From Clostridiales bacterium (lineage in GTDB: Bacteria > Bacillota > Clostridia > Oscillospirales > Acutalibacteraceae), in assembly GCA_019421725.1 (NCBI GenBank), contig JAHZES010000061.1:1-10644 (forward strand): DNA of 10,644 nucleotides. Direction: 5' to 3'. Positions 1-5,651 of the stretch are shown here, one piece after another. Each line of letters starts with the position of its first letter. Within the stretch, counting starts at the first letter, position 1. Both the position numbers and the translations under genes were made by a program. Under the pieces are notes generated by a model that had not been told where the DNA came from, did no database searches, and saw only the letters and a list, made by a program, of their open reading frames with translations.

Positions 1-356
1 ACCTCGCCGGGGTTTTGCGCGGCAAGCGTACCGGCTTGCAGCCGGATGAGTTTTTGCGACATTTCCGAGCGCAGCGCATGGGTCATTTTCTGGCCGAAAA
101 GCACCAGAAGCGTTTCCTGTGCCGAAGAAAGCAGCCCCCCCAGCGCCAGACTGCCAAAATAGGGCAGAACGGGAAAAAGGGGCGGCGAAGCGCCTGCCGC
201 CAGACGGTCGACGATATGGGACAGCAGCAGCGGCGGAACCAGCGAGGCCGCTACCGAGGCTACCACGCACAGCAGCGTGGCAGCCGTGAGAAATCGGTGT
301 GTAACGGCCGCTACCCGAACAGCGGCAAACACCCCCGTTTTATTTTTGTTCTTCAT
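1..356 (-). CDS. ABC exporter, transmembrane domain (partial, N-terminal 118 residues)
   Basis: This is the beginning of an ABC exporter half-transporter; the rest lies beyond base 1. The visible 118 residues start with a short basic stretch, followed by two hydrophobic segments at about residues 13-45 and 55-85. The pattern is typical of the first two helices of an ABC type-1 membrane domain, including an 'HIVDRL' loop and a later 'LRSEMSQKLIRL...NPGEV' stretch, which matches the start of the intracellular loop region. The ATG at 356-354 was chosen because AGGAGG (complement at 364-369) lies about 8 nt upstream. It overlaps the end of the upstream ABC fragment by 17 nt, which indicates translational coupling and a two-gene heterodimeric exporter. 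The substrate cannot be told. Nothing in the visible part looks broken, but its partner gene is badly deleted, so a working exporter is doubtful. Confidence 0.85.
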   Translation of the reverse strand, partial: MKNKNKTGVFAAVRVAAVTHRFLTAATLLCVVASVAASLVPPLLLSHIVDRLAAGASPPLFPVLPYFGSLALGGLLSSAQETLLVLFGQKMTHALRSEMSQKLIRLQAGTLAAQNPGE

Positions 357-774
357 GCAGCTGACCTCCTGTCTGGCTTTCGTAAAGGCGACGGTAAGCC
401 GGCTGCCCGGCCAGCAGCTCGCCGTGCGTGCCGACAAATGTTTTTCCATCCTCCATAAAGATCACCTTTTGCATCTGCGGAAAATAATAGAGCCGGTGCG
501 AGATCAGAAAAACGACCTTATCCTTTGCCATGCGTTGCAAATTGGCAAAGACGATATCCTCCGTTTTCCTGTCCAATGCCGAAAAGGGATCGTCTAAAAT
601 CAGCACGGGGCGCGGATGAGCCAATGTTCTTGCCAGCGCCAGCCGCTGTGCCTGTCCTCCGGAAAGGCGCACGCCTCCGCTGCCGCAAAGCACGTTGCTG
701 CGCACGGTATCGGCGCTAAGCTCGGGGTCGTGCCCCAGATAACCGATCGTTGCGGCAATCTCTCTTGCAGTGAG
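340..774 (-). pseudogene. ABC exporter ATPase remnant (C-terminal nucleotide-binding domain)
   Basis: This is the tail of an ABC exporter gene, normally about 570-600 residues, reduced to about 145 codons. Visible parts, in order: a Q-loop region reading IGYLGHDPEL (His where Gln is usual), TVRSNVL, then at once GSGGVRLSGGQAQRLALART (ABC signature), Walker B VLILDDPFSALD, and the H-loop VFLISHRL, ending in a normal C-terminus. The membrane domain and the Walker A P-loop are missing. The roughly 50 residues that normally separate the Q-loop strand from LSGGQ are also missing (junction near 685-690). The reading frame is open only because it is joined to the end of the MarR gene (junction near 774-777). 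A protein without Walker A cannot bind and hydrolyse ATP normally. Its stop overlaps the start of the second ABC gene. Confidence 0.82.
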
Positions 775-1208
775 GTTGGGAAAGCCCGCGCGGCTTTCGG
801 CCTTGGAGACGGTATACAGCTTATCCAACGCGCCGCAAAGACCGCCGCCTCCTCACCCGTCAGCGCAGAGGTCAGATATTCGTAAAAGGCTGCTTCGATC
901 CCGGCCCTGGAGGTTTTCAGCGCCTCGGCCTTCGGCGTGGGAAACAGCAGCTGGCTGCGCTTATCCGACGGATTTGCCCGACGGACAAGAAAGCCCTTCG
1001 ATTCCAGGTTTTTTGTTCGCCGCGCAATTGCCGCCTTATCCGCATGCAGCAGCTCCGCCAGCTGTGCCTGCGTACAGCCGGGGTGGTGACGCAGCGCATG
1101 GATGAGATCGATTTCCGCTGTGCCAACGCTCTCTTCCCGCAGTGTCAGCAGGACCAGCTTTTCTGCCTCGCGCGCAATTTTTGTGATTTTCCGTCCGGTA
1201 CTGTCCAT
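775..1208 (-). pseudogene. MarR-family transcriptional regulator, frameshifted near its C-terminus
   Basis: This is a winged-helix repressor of the MarR family, probably the local regulator of the ABC exporter operon. From the ATG at 1208 the frame shows a helical N-terminus (residues 1-28). A winged HTH follows at about residues 30-95: AQLAELLHADKAAIARRTKN as the recognition region and DKRSQLLFPT as the wing. A C-terminal dimerisation helix then runs to VFAA. At about 828-834 the frame is lost. The expected continuation (LDKLYTVSKAESRAGFP) lies in another frame, so one base is missing or two are extra in the run GCGGCGCGTTGG. The restored end then fuses to ABC ATPase sequence. Reading without the shift gives a long nonsense tail to base 600. 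An in-frame ATG further upstream at 1259 was rejected because it falls inside the palindromic operator. Confidence 0.8.
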
Positions 1209-1246
1209 AAAAACACCCCGATCATCTAATTGGTTGAATATGCATC

Positions 1247-1260
1247 GTTGTATGTACAAC
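1247..1260. promoter_or_regulatory. Palindromic operator, probable MarR self-binding site
   Basis: GTTGTATGTACAAC is a perfect 6-2-6 inverted repeat. It sits immediately downstream of the -10 box of the marR promoter, over the expected transcription start. Size and position match the autoregulatory operators typical of MarR repressors. Binding itself is inference. Confidence 0.65.
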
Positions 1261-1263
1261 TAC

Positions 1264-1293
1264 TTATTACAATCAAACCGCTTGCTTTGTCAA
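1264..1293 (-). promoter_or_regulatory. Promoter of the marR-ABC operon
   Basis: On the minus strand, TTGACA (1288-1293) and TAATAA (1264-1269) are separated by 18 bp, a good sigma-70/SigA-type promoter. It lies 56 bp upstream of the marR start codon. The palindrome at 1247-1260 begins just after the -10 element, so a protein bound there would block transcription. Confidence 0.72.
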
Positions 1294-1421
1294 GTACGAG
1301 CTGCAAATTTCGTTATGTTACCGTACGCTGAACCCGAGCCCGATGACATCTATCTGCAGAATCGGCATTCACGGAGCACGGGGCGGCTCAGAAATGGCTT
1401 CCGTTTAACAGAGGACGAATC

Positions 1422-1450
1422 TTGACAAATTTCCGATTTTACGGTATGCT
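1422..1450 (+). promoter_or_regulatory. Promoter of the zinc-ribbon membrane protein gene
   Basis: TTGACA (1422-1427), a 17-bp spacer and TATGCT (1445-1450) form a near-consensus SigA-type promoter. Transcription would start at about 1457, just before the inverted repeat at 1462-1479 and 55 bp ahead of the start codon. The preceding stretch 1294-1421 shows no gene that I can recognise. Confidence 0.75.
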
Positions 1451-1461
1451 ACTTCGTAGTT

Positions 1462-1479
1462 GGAGGACACCTGTCCTCC
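1462..1479 (+). repeat. Perfect inverted repeat in the 5' leader (operator or RNA hairpin)
   Basis: GGAGGACACCTGTCCTCC is a perfect 8-2-8 inverted repeat about 5 nt after the predicted transcription start. As RNA it gives a GC-rich 7-bp stem with a 4-nt loop whose 5' arm is a Shine-Dalgarno-like GGAGG, 45 nt ahead of the real start codon. As DNA it is a plausible repressor operator. The sequence cannot decide between these. Confidence 0.55.
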
Positions 1480-1511
1480 CGACAAATAACGAGAAGAAAG
1501 AGAGATGCCCC

Positions 1512-2117
1512 ATGAATTTTAACATGTTCCAACAGCTTGGCGTATTCAGCGTCATCGGCGGAGTGTTGGCCGCAGTCGCCACCGTTTTGGCCTATGTGTT
1601 CATTGTCCCCGAAAAACGGCGGGAAAAGCTCAACGCCTTCGGCAAGTTCCTCCACGATACCTGCAATTTCAAGTATCTGATCGTGGAGAAGATCCTGCAG
1701 GCCCTGTACATTTTCTTTACGGTAGATACGATCATTCTGGGCTTCTTCATGCTCTTTGCCGCGCCCGAGGACTTCCTGGGCGATCGCCATTGGCTGGGCG
1801 GCTACGGCATCCTGGCCATGATCCTTGGCCCCATTGTGATCCGGCTGATCTATGAGCTGCTGATGATGGCGGTCCTGCTGCTGAAGAATGTGATCTCCAT
1901 CAACAATAAGCTCCGCAGCCAGAACGGAGAAGAGGAGAAATCCAGTGTTTTTGCGGCTCCCGACATAAGCGGTCTGCGCCAGCAGTTCCAGGCTAAGGCA
2001 GCACAGCCTCAGCCCACCCAGAGCGCGCCCGTCCCCAAATTCTGCAGCAAGTGCGGTGCACCGCTGGACGAGGCAGGCAAGTGCCCCAACTGTGACAACA
2101 GCCAGCCTCAGGCCTAA
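1512..2117 (+). CDS. Small membrane protein with C-terminal zinc ribbon (DUF4282-like)
   Basis: This is a 201-residue protein of unknown role. Three hydrophobic stretches are visible, at about residues 11-31, 55-83 and 95-125. The last runs into a helix (GPIVIRLIYELLMMAVLLLK) that resembles the DUF4282 family of membrane proteins; that match is from memory. After a polar, Gln/Pro-rich linker (about 140-175) comes a zinc ribbon with Cys178, Cys181, Cys191 and Cys194 in a CxxC-x9-CxxC arrangement, ending in SQPQA. The soluble zinc ribbon probably faces the cytoplasm. The ATG at 1512 was chosen over an upstream in-frame TTG at 1422, because that TTG is the -35 box and AAAGAGAG precedes 1512. The gene forms its own transcription unit with a strong promoter, an inverted repeat in the leader and a terminator. 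It appears intact. Confidence 0.8.
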   Translation: MNFNMFQQLGVFSVIGGVLAAVATVLAYVFIVPEKRREKLNAFGKFLHDTCNFKYLIVEKILQALYIFFTVDTIILGFFMLFAAPEDFLGDRHWLGGYGILAMILGPIVIRLIYELLMMAVLLLKNVISINNKLRSQNGEEEKSSVFAAPDISGLRQQFQAKAAQPQPTQSAPVPKFCSKCGAPLDEAGKCPNCDNSQPQA

Positions 2118-2222
2118 GCCTGAAAACGAATCAAAAATGCCGGCTGAATCGGTTGCGCCCTATAAGGGGTATTCCTGCGGCAGCTCCCTTAGCAGACGCC
2201 AAAACGCCCGGCAAATTTATTT

Positions 2223-2321
2223 TTACCTAAAACAGCCCTCTCCCGAGGGCTGTTTTTTCTTTGCCCCGGTCCTCCCGTTCACCCGCAAGCTGCGCGATAA
2301 ACTTCGCACGCTATTTTTCAT
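2223..2321 (-). CDS. Possible small basic protein, 32 residues (unrecognised)
   Basis: A short ORF begins at an ATG (2321-2319) preceded by AGGAGG (complement at 2330-2335) with an ideal 8-nt spacing. The product starts MKNSVRSLSRSLRVNGR and is rich in Arg, Lys and Ser, strongly basic, with no membrane segment. Its last nine codons (QPSGEGCFR) are encoded inside the 2229-2256 hairpin, so its mRNA would end in or at that terminator. The Shine-Dalgarno lies in one arm of a long inverted repeat whose other arm would mask it. I do not recognise a family. It sits downstream of the MATE gene on the same strand (144 bp after its stop), so it could be a read-through product. It may be only a chance ORF. 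Confidence 0.35.
   Translation of the reverse strand: MKNSVRSLSRSLRVNGRTGAKKKQPSGEGCFR
2229..2260 (+). terminator. Rho-independent terminator after the zinc-ribbon gene
   Basis: AAAACAGCCCTC (2229-2240), loop TCCC, GAGGGCTGTTTT (2245-2256), then TTCTTT. This is a perfect 12-bp stem with a T-tract in the plus direction. The gap 2118-2228 before it holds no recognised gene. On the minus strand the same hairpin encodes the last residues of the small ORF at 2223-2321. Confidence 0.88.
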
Positions 2322-2322
2322 G

Positions 2323-2390
2323 AGAAAAGCCTCCTGTGTCCTTTGATGCGGCTGCCGGGCCTTCATCATTTTACCACGGGAGGCTTTTCT
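2323..2390. repeat. Long inverted repeat enclosing a 36-nt loop
   Basis: AGAAAAGCCTCCTGTG (2323-2338) pairs with CACGGGAGGCTTTTCT (2375-2390). This gives 16 bp with one G-U pair in plus-strand RNA, or one A-C mismatch in minus-strand RNA. In the plus direction T-rich sequence (TTTGCTTCT) follows, so it may act as a second terminator. In the minus direction the downstream arm contains the AGGAGG of the 32-codon ORF and would sequester it. Confidence 0.7.
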
Positions 2391-2464
2391 TTTGCTTCTA
2401 CTAAGATCCGCACGATCATCAGGTTTACTGCGGAAAATGACGGTCCCGGCGGCCGTTCCGTTTT

Positions 2465-3871
2465 TTATTCCTCCCATATTCTTTCTCTGCTCAGCTCCCG
2501 ATACGTTTTCACAATAATGACCGCCGAGATCATGAAAGTAAGAATATCCGAAACCGGCATGGAATACAGCACACCGTCCAGACCGAAGAACACAGGCAGC
2601 AGCAAGGCAAAGCCCACGCCGAATACCACCTCACGGAACATGGAGAGCAGCGTGGAATCCAGCGCCTTGCCGACCGCCTGCAAAAAGATAAAGCACGCCT
2701 TGTTGACGCAGGCCAGCACCATCATGCAAAGGTAACCACGGAACGCTTTGACGGCAAAATCGGTATAATAGCTGCTCTCGTTGGCTGCGCCGAAAACGGC
2801 GATGAGCTGCCGGGGAAAGCACTCTGCCAGCACAAGCGCCGCCGCACCCACGAGCGCCTCTGCCGCCAGCAGCCTGGTGAACAGCTCCCGGACACGCAGC
2901 TTCTTTTCCGCGCCCATGTTATAGCCGGCAATGGGAATGCAGCCTGCCGCCATACCGACGACAACGGAAATCACGATCTGGAAGAACTTCATCACGATAC
3001 CGACCACCGCCATTGGGATCTGTGCGTACTGCTCCTGACCGAAAACTGCATCCAGCGCACCGTATTTGCGGAGCATATTATTGATAGCCGCCATCGCCGC
3101 CACAAGGCTGATTTGGGAAAGAAAGCTTGTAATGCCCAGCATCAGCATCCGCCCGCAGATATTCCCCTGCAGAACATAGTCGCCGGGGGCAGGCCTGATG
3201 ATTTTCATGTGCAGCAAATACCATACGGCAAGGATCGCTGTGAACACTTGCCCGATGACCGTTGCCACAGCCGCGCCCATCATACCCCATTGAAAAACAA
3301 AGATAAAGATCGGGTCAAGAATGATGTTGATGACAGCTCCCGCCAGCGTAGAGAGCATGGCAAACTTCGGATTCCCATCCGCCCGGATAATAGGATTCAT
3401 AGCCTGACCAAACATATAGAACGGCAGCCCCAGCGTGATGTAAAAGAAATATTCCTGCGAGCGGCGAAAGGTTTCTTCGTTGACCGTTCCGCCGAACATG
3501 GCGATTATGCTGTCTGCAAAAATGAGATATACCGCCGTTAAAACCAGACTGCCGGCAACGGATAACACAACAGCGTTGCCAACGCTACGCTTTGCCTTCT
3601 CCGTCTCCCTTTTGCCCAGCGCCATGCTGACAAAGGCGCAGCAGCCGTCGCCGATCATGACGGCAACGGCCAGCGCCACGACGGTCAGCGGAAACACAAC
3701 CGTGTTGGCCGCATTGCCGTAAGAGCCGAGGTAGCTGGCGTTGGCAATAAAAATCTGATCGACGATGTTGTAAAGCGCGCCCACCAATAGCGAAATAATG
3801 CAGGGAACGGCGTACCGCCGCATAAGCCTGCCAACGCGCTCCGTTCCCAAAAACTGATTTCCGGTATCCAT
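2465..3871 (-). CDS. MATE-family multidrug/cation efflux transporter (MepA-like)
   Basis: This 468-residue protein matches the usual MATE length and is uninterrupted. It would be a 12-helix inner-membrane antiporter exporting cationic compounds in exchange for Na+ or H+. The first half contains YAVPCIISLLVGALYNIVDQIFIAN (helix 1), a GDGCCAFVSMALGKR motif after helix 2, and NPIIRADGNPKFAMLSTLAG followed by INIILDPIFIFVF (helices 5-6). The second half repeats the pattern, with QIVISVVVGMAAGCIPIAGYNMGA in the position of helix 8. These features resemble the MepA subgroup of Firmicutes. The ATG at 3871 was chosen because it follows AAAGGTGA at close spacing; an in-frame TTG 21 nt earlier has no comparable site. 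It is the only whole efflux gene in the window and has its own promoter and a structured leader. The substrate is not determinable, but a guanidine-type leader would suggest guanidine-like cations. Confidence 0.92.
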   Translation of the reverse strand: MDTGNQFLGTERVGRLMRRYAVPCIISLLVGALYNIVDQIFIANASYLGSYGNAANTVVFPLTVVALAVAVMIGDGCCAFVSMALGKRETEKAKRSVGNAVVLSVAGSLVLTAVYLIFADSIIAMFGGTVNEETFRRSQEYFFYITLGLPFYMFGQAMNPIIRADGNPKFAMLSTLAGAVINIILDPIFIFVFQWGMMGAAVATVIGQVFTAILAVWYLLHMKIIRPAPGDYVLQGNICGRMLMLGITSFLSQISLVAAMAAINNMLRKYGALDAVFGQEQYAQIPMAVVGIVMKFFQIVISVVVGMAAGCIPIAGYNMGAEKKLRVRELFTRLLAAEALVGAAALVLAECFPRQLIAVFGAANESSYYTDFAVKAFRGYLCMMVLACVNKACFIFLQAVGKALDSTLLSMFREVVFGVGFALLLPVFFGLDGVLYSMPVSDILTFMISAVIIVKTYRELSRERIWEE

Positions 3872-3891
3872 AAAAATCACCTTTCTTTTCA

Positions 3892-3937
3892 AAAATTAAA
3901 AAATGCGCAAGCCCCTCAAACCCGGACTTACGCATTT
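3892..3937 (-). terminator. Terminator-like hairpin in the MATE leader (regulated)
   Basis: This is hairpin 2 of the leader. The 11-bp stem, extendable to 14 through U-G, C-G, C-G, is followed on the minus strand by TTTAATTTTT. It lies just upstream of the MATE ribosome site, so premature termination here would switch the gene off. The 5' arm (3941-3932, GCAGAAATGC) can instead pair with GCGTTTCTGC (4041-4032) from hairpin 1 over 10 nt, a possible antiterminator. Confidence 0.6.
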
Positions 3938-4049
3938 CTGCTACACGATTTGCTTATGAAGTTTTCTCTCACTTTTCATCTCTCACCCACTTATACAAAA
4001 AAGCGTGCGGCGCTTCTGCAACCGGATTTACGCAGAAACGCCACACGCT
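3901..4049 (-). promoter_or_regulatory. Two-hairpin leader upstream of MATE gene: candidate guanidine-IV (mepA-motif) riboswitch or attenuator
   Basis: The minus-strand leader begins with hairpin 1: 18 pairs including two G-U (4032-4049 with 4002-4019), a 12-nt loop and then U6. About 65 nt later comes hairpin 2: AAATGCGTAAG (3937-3927) pairs with CTTGCGCATTT (3911-3901) with one G-U. It has a 15-nt loop and a following U-rich TTTAATTTTT, which is terminator-like. Loop 1 contains AAATCCGG (4029-4022) and loop 2 contains CCGGGTTT (3925-3918); these can form an 8-bp loop-loop helix with one G-U. The core TGCGTAARTCCGG occurs in both, 100 nt apart. Two hairpins joined by a loop-loop contact ahead of a MATE gene is what I recall of guanidine-IV riboswitches. 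I could not check the consensus, so the ligand is inference. Confidence 0.5.
3941..3979 (-). CDS. Possible 12-residue leader peptide
   Basis: Between the two leader hairpins, ATG (3979-3977) opens a frame MKSERKLHKQIV ending in TAG (3943-3941), directly before hairpin 2. Upstream is GGGTGAGAG, a weak ribosome site at close spacing. A translating ribosome stopping here would cover the 5' arm of hairpin 2, as in ribosome-mediated attenuators of antibiotic-resistance genes. It may equally be a chance ORF in a riboswitch linker. Confidence 0.25.
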   Translation of the reverse strand: MKSERKLHKQIV

Positions 4050-4057
4050 GTATTTTT

Positions 4058-4086
4058 ATTGTAACAGATTCAGAAAAAAATTTCAA
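4058..4086 (-). promoter_or_regulatory. Promoter of the intact MATE gene
   Basis: On the minus strand, TTGAAA (4081-4086) and TACAAT (4058-4063) are separated by exactly 17 bp. The predicted start is near 4051, so the transcript begins almost at the first base of hairpin 1. This makes hairpin 1 a 5'-end leader element rather than a terminator dedicated to the upstream pseudogene. Confidence 0.75.
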
Positions 4087-4101
4087 ATGCTTTTCCGACT
4101 T

Positions 4102-5043
4102 TTACACGCGATTTTTTCCCGGCGGGAGAGAGCCTTTGCCTTTTTCAGAAACAGCCGTAATCAGAAAACCCGCGTTAACCAACAGAATGGTTGCGGCCCA
4201 CGAGAGCGGAAACGCGCGGTAGAGCACCGGTAATGCAGGATTCGCCCGGAATACCGTGCATATCCAGATAATGCGGAATGCGCAGGTGCCAACCTACGCA
4301 CGGCAGCACTCTCGATCACGGCGGCCTCCGGCGTAAAAAGGCCCGAGAAAAAGCTTCGAAACAGGACGATTGTATAAATCGGGGCAGAACTGCAAACAAT
4401 CGATAATCCCAAACACAGCCACAGAATGCGCCTGCATCTTTCGCTCTGTCCCGCGGCGTGGTTTTGTCCGGTAAAAGTGGTTGCCGTTTGCCCGAATGCC
4501 GTAATGATGTAGTAGGTGAAGTATTCAAAATTCATTGCGACGGTGCTTCCGGCGATCGCTGTTTCACCAAAGCCGTTGACCGATGCCTGCACAAAAATGT
4601 TTGCGAAGCAGAACACCGCGCCCTGCACCGCAGAGGGGATCCCTGTGCTCAGGATCTTCCAGGCAGTTCGCAGCGAAAACGCCGGTCTGTGAAGCGTAAA
4701 GCGGAAAAGATCGTCCCGTGCCAGCCGGTGCAGCACCATCAGCGCCGAAATCACGGTGGAAACATCGGTAGCAACTGCAACCCCGGTAACTCCCATACGA
4801 AACACGATCACAAAAAACAGATTAAGCACCACATTTACAATACCCGAAATTATCAGCGCAAAAAAAGGATAGCGGCTATCTCCGCGCGCTCTCGTTACCA
4901 AAATAACCGACAACCGCAGTATCTGCCGCGTTGAACAGCTGTTGAACAATGCTGCTCAAGGCAATGGGAACCGTAAACCGCAGCAGCTTTCCGGCCAGCA
5001 AGCCGTGCAGCATATCCATGTTTGTGGTTTTCAAATTCATCAT
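4102..5043 (-). pseudogene. MATE-family efflux transporter, broken by internal deletions
   Basis: This is a second MATE gene, now in three frames. The 5' part (ATG at 5043, or the adjacent ATG at 5040, after AGGAG) reads MNLKTTNMDMLHGLLAGKLL... to DTAVVGYFGNESA and stops at a TAG soon after. From about 4892 another frame continues at RARGDSRYPFFALIISG, so roughly 100 residues covering helices 2-5 are missing. This middle part runs through NFEYFTYYIITAFGQTATTFTGQNHAAGQ to FTPEAAVIESAA. Near 4290 a third frame takes over with VGTCAFRIIWICTVF and continues to LVNAGFLITAV before a stop at 4102; about 40 residues are missing at this second junction. About 310 codons remain of a usual 445-460. The helices lost make a functional exporter very unlikely. 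It is transcribed divergently from the LysR remnant, its likely regulator. Confidence 0.85.
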
Positions 5044-5064
5044 CACCCGCTCCTGAATGGTTCT

Positions 5065-5093
5065 TTGAAATATTATACCCGATATGATAAAAT
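5065..5093 (+). promoter_or_regulatory. Overlapping divergent promoters between LysR and MATE pseudogenes
   Basis: For the plus strand (lysR side), TTGAAA (5065-5070), a 17-bp spacer and TAAAAT (5088-5093) fit a promoter. For the minus strand, TATAAT (complement of 5072-5077) is the best -10 for the broken MATE gene, with only a poor T-rich -35. The two overlap, the usual layout for a LysR regulator controlling itself and a divergent target. Confidence 0.6.
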
Positions 5094-5146
5094 ACAAAAA
5101 GCGAATATTATAGATAGTTTAAATCGAAGAATGGAATGCTTGCAGT

Positions 5147-5590
5147 ATGGATAATCCTCTGTTAAAATACCTTGCCTTTGTCAGGACAGCGGAAAAGGAA
5201 ACCGTTTCGTTTGAAGACCTGAATCATTTACCCTTTCTGTTATTGGAGCACGGCGGAAAAACAGAGGTTTCCGACCTGCTGGACCGCCACGATATCCATC
5301 CGGATATTTGCTTCACAACATGGGAGGATTTTGCGATCATGGCCATGGTCGAAAGAGGCATGGGCGTCAGTATTCTTCCGAGCATGATATTGCAGCGCAT
5401 CCCATACCGCATAGAAATACGGTCTCTGCAGGAACCGCACTACCGTTCGATTGGCCTTGCGGTAAAAAATCAGATCCACTTGACGCCGGCAGTCAAAAAA
5501 TTTATGGAATACCTGCCTTTCCGCGAAGCGGACAGCAACCCCGTGAGGTGGACACAGCCGAAACGGCGCGATTGGACAAGGCAGCAATGA
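5147..5590 (+). pseudogene. LysR-type regulator lacking its DNA-binding domain (internal in-frame deletion)
   Basis: The 147-codon frame starts MDNPLLKYLAFVRTAE, the usual first helix of a LysR HTH domain. It then jumps at about 5195 to VSFEDLNHLPFLLLEHGGK, which belongs to the second half of the effector-binding domain. The rest is a normal C-terminal portion: DICFTTWEDFAIMAMVERGMGVSILPSMILQRIPYRI, then AVKKFMEYLPF and a polar tail. LysR proteins are about 290-300 residues, so roughly 150 are missing, including the recognition helix and the linker helix, yet the frame is kept. It cannot bind DNA as a LysR regulator. The ribosome site before the ATG is weak. It was presumably the regulator of the divergent MATE gene. 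A role as a separate effector-domain protein is possible but unsupported. Confidence 0.82.
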
Positions 5591-5651
5591 TTTTGCCGCG
5601 GAAAGCGTATCTTTTTTTACCCGGCTCAAATAAAACAAGGAGGTTTTCTCA

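Noticed and set aside
600..827. Continuation of the MarR frame as a 219-residue protein
   Set aside because: After the VFAA point the translation is Pro/Arg-rich nonsense, while the other frame carries the expected MarR tail and ABC motifs; it is the result of a frameshift.
2322..2477. Longer in-frame starts for the small minus-strand ORF (up to 84 codons)
   Set aside because: The upstream part overlaps the end of the MATE gene and the inverted repeat and has no ribosome site, whereas the ATG at 2321 has an ideal one.
2343..2735. Plus-strand open frame of about 130 codons overlapping the 3' end of the MATE gene
   Set aside because: Low-complexity Ser/Thr-rich translation, antisense to an intact transporter, with no supporting ribosome site.
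3997..4049. Hairpin 1 plus U6 as an ordinary terminator of the broken MATE gene
   Set aside because: A 17-bp-spaced promoter lies between the pseudogene and the hairpin and would start transcription at its first base. A leader role explains it better, though termination of upstream transcripts is also possible.
4458..4934. Plus-strand open frame opposite the broken MATE gene
   Set aside because: A mirror of the pseudogene's codons; Lys/Arg/His-rich with no recognisable fold.
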